From contig CAYZVX010000001.1 of the NCBI GenBank assembly GCA_964482055.1, forward strand, positions 1 through 64,000: 64,000 bases of DNA, in the 5' to 3' direction. The stretch is from G020354085 sp964482055. GTDB lineage: Bacteria > Pseudomonadota > Gammaproteobacteria > Acidiferrobacterales > Sulfurifustaceae. The notes under the pieces were generated by a model. It did no database searches. It saw nothing but the letters and a program-made list of their open reading frames with translations, and had not been told where the DNA came from. The translations under genes and the position numbers were made by a program. How positions within the stretch are numbered: the first letter of the stretch is position 1; every line of letters begins with the position of its first letter. Of this stretch, positions 23,410 to 33,842 are shown one piece after another.

Positions 23410-24764
23410 AGGCTGTGCGCGCGTTCCTTGGCGCGGCCGCCCTGTGGCTTGCGGGCACGGCGCTGGCTGCCGGGACGGCCGTGCAGAGCGTGCGCCTCTG
23501 GGATGCCCCTGACCACAGCCGCCTGGTGCTCGACCTGAGCCAGCCGCTCGAGCATCGCGTGCTGGTGCTGCAGAACCCGCCGCGCGTTGTCATTGATCTG
23601 GAACGCACGCGCCTGCAGGGCGAGTTGCCGGCAGTGGCGCCAGGCAGTCCCTTCGTCATGGCGCTGCGCACCGCGCAGTTCGACGCCGATACCCTGCGCA
23701 TCGTGCTCGACCTGAAGAAAGAGGCCAACCCGCGCACGTTCGTCCTGCCGCCGGCCGGCCCCTACGGGCATCGCCTGGTCGTTGATCTGTATGGCACGGA
23801 ATCCGCCCGGGACGCCGACCCTGGCGGAGCCGCCGCGCGCCGCAACGGCGGACGCGCCGAGATGCAGGCGCCGCGCGAGATCGTCATTGCCATCGATGCC
23901 GGTCACGGCGGGGAGGATCCTGGCGCCATCGGGCCGCGCTACCGCACGCGCGAAAAGGACGTAACGCTCGCCGTGGCGCGCGAACTCGCGCGCCTGGTGG
24001 CGGCCACGCCCGGCATGCGCCCGGTGCTGACGCGCGACGGCGACTACTATGTCGGCCTCGCGCAGCGTTTCCGCACGGCCGAGGCGCAGCGCGCCGATGT
24101 GTTCGTTTCGATCCATGCCGATGCCGTTCCCGGGCGGCAGGCCAACGGGTCGTCGGTCTACGCGTTGTCGGAGCGCGGTGCGAGCAGCGTGCTGGCGAAG
24201 CTGCTGTCCGACCGCGAGAACCTCGCCGACCTGATCGGTGGTGTCGACGTCAGCGTGCGCGACGACTACCTGCACAAGACCATGGCCGACCTGTACCAGA
24301 CCAAGACCATCGAGTACAGCCTGCAGATGGGGCAGGACATCCTCACCGAGCTGCGCCACGTCGGCCCGATTCATCTGAGCAAGGTCAACCAGGCGGCGTT
24401 CATGGTGCTGAAGTCGCCCAAGGTGCCCTCGGTGCTGGTCGAGACCGCCTTCATCAGCAACCCGAGCGAGGAGAAGAAACTGCGCACCCGGGATTTTCAG
24501 CAGGCGCTGGCGCGCGGCGTATTTGCCGGCATCAAGCGCTATCTCGCGCGCGGCGCGCCGCCCGCGCCCACCATCGTGGCGAGCGCGGCCCAAGACAGAG
24601 CTTCGGCCAATCCGAACGAGCACATCGTGCGGCCGGGCGAGACGCTGGCCGGGATCGCGCGCCAGCACAACATCCACATCGAGGCGTTGCGCTTTCTCAA
24701 TAACCTCGGCGACAAAGAGCCACCGGTGGGCGCGCGCCTGCGCCTGCTCGGCAGCGACACCTGA
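23406..24764 (+). CDS. amiC: N-acetylmuramoyl-L-alanine amidase with AMIN and LysM domains
   Basis: Periplasmic septum-splitting amidase of 452 aa. A signal peptide (about residues 1-22) is followed by an AMIN targeting domain (about 27-130), the zinc amidase_3 domain (about 158-385; IAIDAGHGGEDPGAIG, VFVSIHADA, SVLVETAFISNPSEE with the catalytic Glu) and a C-terminal LysM (about 400-447; VRPGETLAGIARQHNI). AmiB of E. coli also carries LysM, so amiB/amiC naming is a matter of convention. Its start overlaps tsaE. mutL, the usual next gene, is absent here; the LIV operon follows. Confidence 0.95.
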   Translation: MKAVRAFLGAAALWLAGTALAAGTAVQSVRLWDAPDHSRLVLDLSQPLEHRVLVLQNPPRVVIDLERTRLQGELPAVAPGSPFVMALRTAQFDADTLRIVLDLKKEANPRTFVLPPAGPYGHRLVVDLYGTESARDADPGGAAARRNGGRAEMQAPREIVIAIDAGHGGEDPGAIGPRYRTREKDVTLAVARELARLVAATPGMRPVLTRDGDYYVGLAQRFRTAEAQRADVFVSIHADAVPGRQANGSSVYALSERGASSVLAKLLSDRENLADLIGGVDVSVRDDYLHKTMADLYQTKTIEYSLQMGQDILTELRHVGPIHLSKVNQAAFMVLKSPKVPSVLVETAFISNPSEEKKLRTRDFQQALARGVFAGIKRYLARGAPPAPTIVASAAQDRASANPNEHIVRPGETLAGIARQHNIHIEALRFLNNLGDKEPPVGARLRLLGSDT

Positions 24765-24836
24765 GGGGCGCGGCAATGGCGTCTGAGGTATGATCCTGCG
24801 CGGCTTTCGTGCACTGGTTTTGAAAAGGAGAACATC

Positions 24837-26021
24837 GTGAGCGCACGGTTTGTCGTCCGCACCGGCCTTGTCGGCGTGATGCTGCTCGCCGGCATCGTGG
24901 CCTGTCAGAAGAAAGGGGAGCCGGCAAAGGCGCAGGACGGCGTGTTGGTCGTCAGAATCGGCTCAGTGGCGCCGCTTACCGGACCGCAGGCGCACATCGG
25001 CAAGGACAACGATAACGGTGCGCGCCTGGCGATCGAGGAGATCAACGCCGTGGGTGTGACGCTCGGCGGCCGCAAGGTGCGCTTCGAGATTTTGAGCGAA
25101 GACGACCAGGCCGACCCGAAGACCGCCACCATCGTGGCGCAGAAACTGGTGGATGCGCAGGTCAAGGGCGTCATCGGGCATCTCAACTCCGGCACCTCGA
25201 TCCCGGCGTCCAAGATCTACTTCGACGCCGGCATCCCGCAGATCTCGCCCTCGGCCACCGCCATTAAGTACACCGAGCAGGGCTTCAAGACCGCGTTTCG
25301 CGTCATGACCAACGACCGCCAGCAGGGCAAGGTGCTGGGCGAGTACGCCGTGCGCAAGATGGGGGCCAAGACGGTCGCGATCATCGATGACCGCACCGCC
25401 TACGGGCAGGGCTTGGCCGATGAGGTCGAGAAGGCGGTCATCGCCGCCGGCGGTAAGGTCGTGGCGCGCGAATACACCAACGACCGCGCCACCGACTTTC
25501 AGGCCATCCTGACCAGCATCAAGGCGAAGAATCCGGATGTCATCTTCTACGGCGGCATGGACCCGCAGGGCGCACCCATGGTCAAGCAGATGCACGCCCT
25601 CGGCATCAAAGCGCGCTTTCTCGGCGCTGACGGCGTACAGACGCTCGAGTTCCTGAAGCTCGCGGGCAGTGCCGCGGAAGGGGCAACCGCCTCCTCGCCG
25701 GGCCTGCCGCTCGACGACATGCCGGGCGGCAAGGCATTCAAGGAGAAGTACACGGCCAAGTACGGTCCCATCCAGGTCTACGCCCCGTACGCCTATGACG
25801 CCGCGATGGCCATGGTCGAGGCGATGAAGAAGGCCGACTCCGCGGAACCGGCGAAGTACCTGGCGCAGCTGCCGAGCGTGCAGTTCCAGGGCGTCACCGG
25901 CCCGATCGCCTTCGATGAGAAGGGGGATGTGAAAGGCGGCGCCATCACGCTCTACCGGGTCAAGGCCGGCAAGTGGGAGACGCTCGAAACGGTCATGAGC
26001 GGCGCCCCGACCGCGAAGTAA
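24837..26021 (+). CDS. livK: Branched-chain amino-acid type ABC transporter substrate-binding protein
   Basis: 394-aa periplasmic binding protein of the Leu/Ile/Val family. The GTG start at 24837 has AAAAGGAGAA upstream. The signal region ends at VAC (Cys23), suggesting a lipid anchor. The mature protein starts with VVRIGSVAPLTGPQAHIGKD and continues with GVIGHLNSGTSIPASKIY and PQISPSATAIKYTEQG, giving two Rossmann-like lobes. The ligand (amino acid, urea, amide or other) cannot be read from sequence. A -10-like TATGAT lies at 24789-24794. It is the first gene of a complete livKHMGF cassette. Confidence 0.93.
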   Translation: MSARFVVRTGLVGVMLLAGIVACQKKGEPAKAQDGVLVVRIGSVAPLTGPQAHIGKDNDNGARLAIEEINAVGVTLGGRKVRFEILSEDDQADPKTATIVAQKLVDAQVKGVIGHLNSGTSIPASKIYFDAGIPQISPSATAIKYTEQGFKTAFRVMTNDRQQGKVLGEYAVRKMGAKTVAIIDDRTAYGQGLADEVEKAVIAAGGKVVAREYTNDRATDFQAILTSIKAKNPDVIFYGGMDPQGAPMVKQMHALGIKARFLGADGVQTLEFLKLAGSAAEGATASSPGLPLDDMPGGKAFKEKYTAKYGPIQVYAPYAYDAAMAMVEAMKKADSAEPAKYLAQLPSVQFQGVTGPIAFDEKGDVKGGAITLYRVKAGKWETLETVMSGAPTAK

Positions 26022-26125
26022 CGAAAGCGCGCTTGCTTCGCCTCGTGTAGAGCCAAGTTGACCGCTACGGCGACCGGACTCTATTTTTTCGCCGACAACC
26101 AACCCCCGACACGACGGGGACCGCC

Positions 26126-27055
26126 TTGGACATCTTCGCCCAGCAGATCATCAACGGCCTGATTCTGGGCAGCATGTATGCGCTCGTAGCCCTCGGCTAC
26201 ACCATGGTGTATGGCATCTTGCAGCTCATCAATTTCGCGCACGGCGAGGTGGCGATGCTCGGGGCCATGTTTTGTCTCACCGTAATCAATGCGCTGGTGG
26301 CAAGCGGGGCCGGGCTGCCGGCGCTGGCCGTGATTGGCATCGGGCTGACCGTGGCGATCCTCGCCTGCATGGCGCTTGGCTACGGGCTCGAGCGGGTGGC
26401 CTACCGGCCGCTGCGCGGCGCGCCGCGCCTGACCGCGCTGATCACCGCCATCGGCATGTCGATCGTGTTGCAGAACGCGGCGATGCTGGTGTGGGGCAAG
26501 CAGTACGTGAGCTTCCCGGCCGTCGTTCCCTTGGCGCGCTTCGAGCTGGGCGGCGCCGTCGTCTCCAGCATCCAGATCGTGATCCTGGCGCTGGCGGTTG
26601 TCCTGATGGCGGTGTTGCTGCTGCTGGTGCATCGCACGCGTCTGGGCCGCGCGATGCGCGCGACCGCACAGTCGGCGGAGACCGCCTCGCTCGTGGGCAT
26701 CAACCCGAACACGGTGATCTCCATTACGTTCGTGATCGGAGCGGCGCTCGCGGCCGTGGCCGGGGTGATGGTGAGCGCCTACTACGGCATCGCGCACTAC
26801 CACATGGGCTTCCTGCTCGGGCTCAAGGCCTTCACGGCGGCGGTGCTGGGCGGCATCGGCAACATCGCCGGCGCCATGGTCGGAGGTGTGCTGCTCGGGG
26901 TGATCGAAAGCCTCGCCGCCGGCTACATCGGCGACATCACCTTCGGCTTTCTCGGCAGCCACTATCAGGATGTGTTCGCGTTCTTTGTCTTGATCCTCGT
27001 GCTCACGCTGCGGCCGTCGGGATTGCTCGGCGAGCGCATCGCCGAGCGCGCCTGA
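26126..27055 (+). CDS. livH: Branched-chain amino-acid ABC transporter permease LivH
   Basis: 309-aa inner-membrane permease with about eight hydrophobic segments. The frame opens with TTG at 26126 (DIFAQQIINGLILGSMYALV, the standard LivH N-terminus). Hallmarks are GYTMVYGILQLINFAHGEVAMLGA, the EAA-like region ETASLVGINPNTVI and FLLGLKAFTAAVLGGIGN. A 104-base gap separates it from livK with no obvious terminator, allowing partial read-through so that binding protein is made in excess. It pairs with livM. Confidence 0.94.
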   Translation: MDIFAQQIINGLILGSMYALVALGYTMVYGILQLINFAHGEVAMLGAMFCLTVINALVASGAGLPALAVIGIGLTVAILACMALGYGLERVAYRPLRGAPRLTALITAIGMSIVLQNAAMLVWGKQYVSFPAVVPLARFELGGAVVSSIQIVILALAVVLMAVLLLLVHRTRLGRAMRATAQSAETASLVGINPNTVISITFVIGAALAAVAGVMVSAYYGIAHYHMGFLLGLKAFTAAVLGGIGNIAGAMVGGVLLGVIESLAAGYIGDITFGFLGSHYQDVFAFFVLILVLTLRPSGLLGERIAERA

Positions 27056-27064
27056 GTCGCCCCG

Positions 27065-28198
27065 ATGACCGACCGGATTTCCCGCTGGTCTCACTGGAAG
27101 CGCGATCGGCGCATTGTGCTGGCATCGTACGTCGCGCTCATCATCGCGCTGGCGGTGCTGCCGTTCGTGGTGGGTGCGGGCCTCGGGCGCGGCTGGGTGC
27201 GGATCCTGGATTTCGCGCTGCTCTACGTCATGCTGGCGGTGGGGCTCAATGTCGTCGTGGGTTACGCCGGCCTGCTGGATCTCGGCTACATTGCCTTCTA
27301 CGCGGTCGGCGCCTACCTGTATGCGTTGCTGGCCTCGCCGCACTTCGGCCTGCACCTGCCGTTCTGGCTGCTGCTGCCGTTCGGGGCGGTGGTGGCGGGC
27401 CTGTTCGGCGTGCTGCTCGGCGCGCCGACGCTCAAGCTGCGCGGCGATTACCTCGCCATCGTTACGCTCGGGTTCGGCGAGATCATCCGCATCTTTCTGA
27501 ACAACCTCAACGCCCCGGTCAACATCACCAATGGGCCGCAGGGCATCACACTCATCGACCCGGTGGCGCTCGGTGGGTTTTCCTTTGGTCAGCCGCACAC
27601 CCTGTTCGGCGTGGCGGTGCCGGGCTTGTATCTCTACTACTACTTGTTCCTGCTGCTGGCCGGCGCCATCATTTTCGTGTCGTTGCGTCTTGAGCACTCG
27701 CGCATCGGCCGCGCCTGGGTGGCGATCCGCGAGGACGAGGTCGCGGCCGAGGCCATGGGCATCAACACGCGCAACGTGAAGCTGCTCGCCTTCGCGATGG
27801 GCGCGTCATTCGGCGGCATCGCCGGCGGGCTGTTTGCGGGATTCCAGGGCTTCATCAGCCCGGAGAGCTTCAACCTGTTCGAATCGATCATCGTGCTGTG
27901 CATGCTGGTGCTGGGCGGCATGGGGAATATCCCGGGCGTGGTGCTCGGCGCGATCCTGCTCACGACCTTTCCCGAGGCGCTGCGTTATCTCGGCGAGCTG
28001 CAGCAGTTGCTGTTCGCCCGGGTGCTGGTCGATCCGGCCGATTTGCGCATGCTGCTGTTCGGCGTGGCGCTGGTGCTCGTCATGATCTTCCGCCCGGCCG
28101 GCCTGCTGCCGTCGCGCCAGCGCCGCCGCGAACTCATCGTCGAACCCACAGTGCTCGCCCAGGAGCAGGCGTCGGTCTATGACGTCCACCGTCGCTGA
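27065..28198 (+). CDS. livM: Branched-chain amino-acid ABC transporter permease LivM
   Basis: 377-aa second permease with about ten hydrophobic segments. Hallmarks: LYVMLAVGLNVVVGYAGLLDLGYIAFYAVGAY across the first helices, LRGDYLAIVTLGFGEIIRI, EDEVAAEAMGINTRNVKLLA and GGMGNIPGVVLGAILLT. The polar C-terminus (SRQRRRELIVEP) is cytoplasmic. The start follows livH by 9 bases, and livG starts inside its last codons, so translation is coupled. Confidence 0.95.
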   Translation: MTDRISRWSHWKRDRRIVLASYVALIIALAVLPFVVGAGLGRGWVRILDFALLYVMLAVGLNVVVGYAGLLDLGYIAFYAVGAYLYALLASPHFGLHLPFWLLLPFGAVVAGLFGVLLGAPTLKLRGDYLAIVTLGFGEIIRIFLNNLNAPVNITNGPQGITLIDPVALGGFSFGQPHTLFGVAVPGLYLYYYLFLLLAGAIIFVSLRLEHSRIGRAWVAIREDEVAAEAMGINTRNVKLLAFAMGASFGGIAGGLFAGFQGFISPESFNLFESIIVLCMLVLGGMGNIPGVVLGAILLTTFPEALRYLGELQQLLFARVLVDPADLRMLLFGVALVLVMIFRPAGLLPSRQRRRELIVEPTVLAQEQASVYDVHRR

Positions 28199-29011
28199 AG
28201 GCGCGCCGCCAGGCGGGACCGGCTCTGGCCCGGATGCCGCGGGTCGGGCGCTCGCGCTGCTCGAGGTGCAGGGCATGTCCAAGCACTTCGGCGGGGTGTC
28301 GGCGCTCGAGGGCGTGTCGTTGCGCGTCCAGGCCGGCGAGATCTTCGGCCTCATCGGTCCGAACGGTGCGGGCAAGACCACGCTGTTCAACTGCATTACC
28401 GGGCTGTACGCCCCGGAGGCCGGCCGGGTGCTGCTGGCCGGCGAGCCGATCGAACGGCTGAAGCCGCACCAGGTGACCGCGCAAGGCGTGGCGCGCACGT
28501 TTCAGAACATCCGGCTGTTCGCCAACATGACGGTGCTCGAGAACGTGATGGTGGGGCGCCACGCCCGCACCCGGGCCGGCGTGTGGGGTGCGGTCTCGCG
28601 CAATGCCGCAACCCGTGCGGAGGAGGCGGCGATCGTGCGGCGTGCCCACGAGCTCCTCGACTATGTCGGCCTTGGTGCGCACGCCCGCGCGCTCGCCAAG
28701 CACCTCGCCTACGGCGACCAGCGGCGCCTCGAGATCGCGCGCGCGCTCGCCACGGATCCGCGCCTGCTCGCGCTCGATGAGCCGGCCGCCGGCATGAACG
28801 AGAGCGAAACCGCGCAGCTCAAGGGTCTGCTGCGCCGCGTCCAGCGCGACGGTGTGACGGTGCTCATCATCGAGCACGACATGAGGCTCATGATGGATGT
28901 CTGCGATCGTATCGGCGTGCTCAACTTCGGCCGGAAGATCGCGGAAGGCGCACCGGCCGAGGTGCGCCGCCACCCCGAGGTCATCGCCGCCTATCTGGGC
29001 GCGGGGTTCGC

Positions 29012-29015
<4 letters not shown>
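28179..29015 (+). CDS. livG: Branched-chain amino-acid ABC transporter ATPase LivG
   Basis: 278-aa ATP-binding subunit. Walker A GPNGAGKTT, the Q-loop region GVARTFQNIRLFANMTVLEN, signature-like LAYGDQRRLEIARAL, Walker B LLALDEPAAGMN and switch His in IIEHDM are all present. The C-terminal NFGRKIAEGAPAEVRRHPEVIAAYLG is typical of LivG. About 30 N-terminal residues rich in Gly and Ala precede the domain; a later in-frame start (MSKHFGGVSAL) would remove them. It overlaps livM by 20 bases, and livF starts at its stop (GTGA). Confidence 0.95.
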
Positions 29016-29719
<704 letters not shown>

Positions 29720-29735
29720 CGGAGGGCACGGACAC

Positions 29736-31130
29736 ATGGCGCAGGAGCGCAGACAGTCGATACATGGCGAGTGGTCGTCGCGCTGGGCGTTCGTGCTGGC
29801 GGCGGCCGGCTCGGCGATTGGTCTGGGCAATATCTGGAAGTTCCCCTATCTGGCCGGGGAGAACGGCGGCGGCGCGTTCGTGCTCGTCTACCTCGCGTGC
29901 GTGGCGATCGTCGGCCTGCCGATCATGATGGCCGAGATCATGCTCGGCCGGCGCGGCCGGCGCAGCCCGATCAACACCATGCGCGTGCTCGCGCACGAGG
30001 CGCACGTTAGCCGGCACTGGCAGTGGCTCGGCTGGGGCGGCGTGGTCGCGGCCTTCATGATTCTGTCCTACTACAGCGTGATTGGCGGCTGGACCATCGC
30101 CTATGCGATACGCGTGAGCGCCGGCGTGTTCGCCGGGCAGACGGCCGAGGCGGTGGCGGGCGCCTTCGACCAGTTCGTGGGTGACCCCGAGCGGCTGCTT
30201 GCCTGGCACACCGTCTTCATGGCCATGACCACGATCGTGGTGTCACGCGGTGTGCGCAGCGGTCTCGAGCAGGCGGTGCGCTACCTGATGCCGGCGCTGT
30301 TCGTGATCCTGCTGGTGCTGGTCGGCTATGCGATGGGCAGCGGCGCGTTCGGCGCGGCGCTCGGCTTTCTGTTCGCGCCGGACTTCTCGCGCCTGAGCGC
30401 CTGGGTGGTGCTGGCGGCCATGGGCCAGGCGTTTTTCAGCCTCTCGCTTGGCATGGGGGCGATCATGGTGTACGGCTCCTACCTGCCGCAGCGCGCCTCG
30501 ATCGCGCGCTCGGCGCTGAACGTCGCGGTGGCCGACACGACCGTGGCGCTGCTCGCCGGGATGGCGATCTTCCCGATCATCCTGGCGAACGGCCTGTCGC
30601 CCGCCCAGGGCGTCGGGCTCGCATTCAAGTCGCTGCCGCTCGCCTTCGCCCAGATGCCGGCCGGCGCACTGTTTGGCGGGCTGTTCTTCCTGCTGCTGGT
30701 GTTCGCCGCCTGGACCTCGGCGATCTCGCTGATGGAACCGGTGGTGGCCTATCTGGTCGAGAACCGCGGCCTGAGTCGCGTGCACGCCTCGGCCTGGGTG
30801 GGCTGCGCAATCTGGCTGCTCGGCATCGGCTCGATCCTGTCGTTCAACCTCTGGTCCAGCTACACGCTGTTCGGCGGCATGACCTTCTTCGACGTTCTCG
30901 ACTTCGTCGCCTCGAACCTGATTTTGCCGCTGGGCGGCCTGCTGATCGCCGTATTCGCCGCCTGGCGGTTGTCGGAACGTGCGAGCCGCGAGGAGCTCGC
31001 GCTCGGCGAGCTCGGCTACCGCACATGGCGCCTTCTGACTCGCTACGTGACGCCGATCGCCGTGCTGGGGGTGCTGCTGAACGTCACCGGCCTGCTCGCG
31101 TGGTTGCTGCGCCCGGTGGCGAGCGGCTAG
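29736..31130 (+). CDS. Neurotransmitter:sodium symporter (NSS) family transporter
   Basis: 464-aa LeuT-fold membrane protein with about twelve hydrophobic segments. The first transmembrane helix carries the conserved sodium/substrate motif AAGSAIGLGNIWKFPYLAGE with NGGGAF, and PINTMRVLAHEA begins the first cytoplasmic loop; later motifs include YYSVIGGWTIAY, MGQAFFSLSLGMGAIMVYGS and FFLLLVFAAWTSAISLMEP. It probably imports an amino acid with Na+; the substrate is unknown. It stands 16 bases after livF, so it may be co-transcribed with the ABC importer. Convergent with glnD (5-base gap). Confidence 0.93.
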   Translation: MAQERRQSIHGEWSSRWAFVLAAAGSAIGLGNIWKFPYLAGENGGGAFVLVYLACVAIVGLPIMMAEIMLGRRGRRSPINTMRVLAHEAHVSRHWQWLGWGGVVAAFMILSYYSVIGGWTIAYAIRVSAGVFAGQTAEAVAGAFDQFVGDPERLLAWHTVFMAMTTIVVSRGVRSGLEQAVRYLMPALFVILLVLVGYAMGSGAFGAALGFLFAPDFSRLSAWVVLAAMGQAFFSLSLGMGAIMVYGSYLPQRASIARSALNVAVADTTVALLAGMAIFPIILANGLSPAQGVGLAFKSLPLAFAQMPAGALFGGLFFLLLVFAAWTSAISLMEPVVAYLVENRGLSRVHASAWVGCAIWLLGIGSILSFNLWSSYTLFGGMTFFDVLDFVASNLILPLGGLLIAVFAAWRLSERASREELALGELGYRTWRLLTRYVTPIAVLGVLLNVTGLLAWLLRPVASG

Positions 31131-31135
31131 CGCCC

Positions 31136-33841
31136 TCAAAACGCCGCTACCCGCGGCGTGACGTTTGGCGGCGTGAGCCGTCGCACGATGCCCTGTTCCA
31201 GACACGCGAGCTGTGCCTTGTCCGTGATGGGCTCGTGGCGGTCCCGCGTGTTGACGAAGAAGATGTCCTCGGCGCGCTCCCCGTAGGTCGAGACCTTCGC
31301 GGCCATGAGGTTGACGCCGCACTCCTTGAGCGCGAGCGCCACCTGATAGAGCAGCCCGGGGCGGTCCTGGGCGACGACCTCCATGATCGTGACCGGGCGG
31401 CCTGGGGCCGGCGCGAAGCTGACGCGCGTCTCAATCGGAAAGTGCTTGAGCTGTCGGGGCAGCAGGGTGGCGCTGCGATCGGGACCCGGCTGGGGATGGA
31501 GCAGCTGCTGGCGCAGCTCCTGCTGCAGGTGCGCCAGCGCCCGCGGGTCAGTCACGGCTTGTCCGGCGTGATCGAGCGCCACGAAAGTGTCGAGGGCAAA
31601 GCCGCCGCGCGTGGTGTGGATGCGCGCGTCCATGATCGAGAGGTTGAGCCGGTCGAAGCCGCCGGTGATGATGGCGAACAGGTCGTCGCGATCCGGGCTA
31701 TAGATGAGGAACTCGCTGCCGCCGAGCTCCGCGGCGTAGCGCGCGGCGACGAGCGGCAGATCGGCGGCCGCTGCGCTCGCCAGCACCTCGGCATGCCAGG
31801 CGAGGCTGTCGGCGTCGTAGTGCAGGAAGTACTCGGCCTCCATGGTGTCCCAGAAATGCTCGACATGCTCGCCATACAGGCCCTTGTGCTCGAGCACCAC
31901 GCGCGCGGTGGCGCGCAGATCCGCGATGTGGGCCTCGATGTCGAGCGGTTCGGCCACCCCGCGCGCCAGCGCGCGTGAGGTTTCGCTGTAGAGCTGCGAC
32001 AACAGCCGGCCCTTCCAGGTGTTCCACACCTTGGGGCTGGTGCCGCGGATGTCGGCGACCGTCAGCAGGTAGAGGAAGTCGAGGTGCTCCTGGTCGCCCA
32101 TCTGCTGGGCGAAGGCGCGCACCACCTCCGGATCGGAGATGTCCTGGCGCTGGGCGGTCATCGACATGAGCAGGTGGTGGCGCACCAGCCAGCACACCAG
32201 GCGCGTGTCGTACTCGCTCAGGTTGTGCAGCCGGCAGAAGGCCTCGGCCTCTTTGGCGCCGAGCTCCGAGTGATCGCCGCCACGGCCCTTGGCGATATCG
32301 TGGAAGAGCCCGGCGATGTACAGGCGCTCGGGCTTGACGAGATGCTGGATGATCGCGCTCGCGAGCGGAAACTCGTGGCGGAACTCGGGCACGGTGAAGC
32401 GGCGCAGATTGCGCACCACCATCAGGATGTGCTCGTCGACCGTGTAGACGTGGAACAGGTCGTGCTGCATCTGACCCACGATCTTGCCGAACACGGGGAG
32501 ATAGGCGCCGAGCACCCCGTAGCGATTCATGCGCCGTAGCTCGTGGGTGATGCCGCGCGGCTGGCGCAGGATCTCCATGAATATGCTGCGGCATGCGAGG
32601 TCCTTACGCGCCTTGGCATCGAAGCGGCGCAGGCTGCTGCGTAGCAGGCGAATGGTGTTGGCGCGCACGCCCTTGAGTTCGGGATGCTGCTGCATGAGCA
32701 GAAACAGCTCGAGCATCGCGAACGGGCTGCGTTCGAACACGCGCGCGTGCCTGGCCTCGAGAAAATCGTTGTGCGCATGAAAGCGCCGATTGATTGGCCG
32801 GATGCGGGCACGACCGCGGCTCAAGATGGTTTCCTGGAAGTGCTGCAGCAGCAGCTCGTTGAGCAGTGCGAGCTCTTTGATGGCGCGGTAGTAGCGCTTC
32901 ATGAAGAGCTCGACCGCCAGGATGCCCGGCTTGTCGCGGTAGCCCCACTGCCTGGCCAGCGCGCGCTGGTGGTCGAACAGCAGGCGATCCTCGCGCCGGC
33001 CGGCCAGCAGGTGCAATCCGGCACGCACTTGCCAGAGGAAGTTGCGCCCGCGCACCAGGGCGCGGTGCTCGGTATGACTCAGGAAGCCGCGGTCGACAAG
33101 CTCCTGCAGGCTGGCGCGGCCAAAGTGACGTTGCGCCACCCACAGGATCATCTGGATGTCGCGCAGGCCCCCTGGACCGTCCTTGACGTTCGGTTCCAGG
33201 TTGTAGGCCGTGTCGTCGAAGCGGTGATGGCGCTCGCGCTGCTCGGCGAGCTTGGCGGCGAAGAACTTCGGCGAGGGCCAAAGGCGCGCCGGCCCGGTCA
33301 GCTCCGTCATGCGCTCGAAGAGCACCGCGTCGCCGCACAGCAGCCGCGCCTCCATGAGATTGGTGGTCACCGTGACATCGCCCTTGGCCTCCTTCACGCA
33401 TTCCTTCAGGGTGCGCACCGAGTGGCCGACCTCCAGACCCATGTCCCAGAGAAAGCGCAGCAGGGACTCGACGAAGGTGCGCACGTCCTGCGCATCGCGC
33501 TCCACCAGGAACAGCAGGTCGATGTCGGAGGCCGGATGCAGCTCGCGGCGCCCAAAACCGCCGACGGCGACGAGCGCGCAGCGGGTCGTTAGCGGGTGGG
33601 TCTGGCCGTGGACTTCCCAGGCGTGTAGGAGCAAGCGGTCCACGAGCCACGCGTGCCAGTGCACGAGCTTGGGCGCGTCCGGTCTGGCCAGGAACAGTTG
33701 GGTAAGCGCGGCGCGGCCGGCCCTGAGCGCCTCGCGAAACAGTGGCAGGGGCTGAGTCGCGCCCGCGAGCTTGCGGGCAAAGCTGGCGTCATCGAAGACG
33801 CCGTCGCGGCTCGTCCAGGGCGGCCCCAACATCGCCCGCAC
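31136..33841 (-). CDS. glnD: [Protein-PII] uridylyltransferase / uridylyl-removing enzyme
   Basis: 901-aa nitrogen sensor that adds UMP to PII when glutamine is low and removes it when high. The nucleotidyltransferase domain has GGFGRRELHPASDIDLLFL (catalytic Gly and Asp pair); the GlnE-like helical domain follows; the HD domain has GLFHDIAKGRGGDHSELGA for deuridylylation; two C-terminal ACT domains (about 700-785 and 810-890; VTIMEVVAQDRPGLLYQVA) bind glutamine. The start is 1 base from the map stop, so map-glnD form an operon. PII itself is not in the window. Confidence 0.97.
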   Translation of the reverse strand: MRAMLGPPWTSRDGVFDDASFARKLAGATQPLPLFREALRAGRAALTQLFLARPDAPKLVHWHAWLVDRLLLHAWEVHGQTHPLTTRCALVAVGGFGRRELHPASDIDLLFLVERDAQDVRTFVESLLRFLWDMGLEVGHSVRTLKECVKEAKGDVTVTTNLMEARLLCGDAVLFERMTELTGPARLWPSPKFFAAKLAEQRERHHRFDDTAYNLEPNVKDGPGGLRDIQMILWVAQRHFGRASLQELVDRGFLSHTEHRALVRGRNFLWQVRAGLHLLAGRREDRLLFDHQRALARQWGYRDKPGILAVELFMKRYYRAIKELALLNELLLQHFQETILSRGRARIRPINRRFHAHNDFLEARHARVFERSPFAMLELFLLMQQHPELKGVRANTIRLLRSSLRRFDAKARKDLACRSIFMEILRQPRGITHELRRMNRYGVLGAYLPVFGKIVGQMQHDLFHVYTVDEHILMVVRNLRRFTVPEFRHEFPLASAIIQHLVKPERLYIAGLFHDIAKGRGGDHSELGAKEAEAFCRLHNLSEYDTRLVCWLVRHHLLMSMTAQRQDISDPEVVRAFAQQMGDQEHLDFLYLLTVADIRGTSPKVWNTWKGRLLSQLYSETSRALARGVAEPLDIEAHIADLRATARVVLEHKGLYGEHVEHFWDTMEAEYFLHYDADSLAWHAEVLASAAAADLPLVAARYAAELGGSEFLIYSPDRDDLFAIITGGFDRLNLSIMDARIHTTRGGFALDTFVALDHAGQAVTDPRALAHLQQELRQQLLHPQPGPDRSATLLPRQLKHFPIETRVSFAPAPGRPVTIMEVVAQDRPGLLYQVALALKECGVNLMAAKVSTYGERAEDIFFVNTRDRHEPITDKAQLACLEQGIVRRLTPPNVTPRVAAF

Positions 33842-33842
33842 C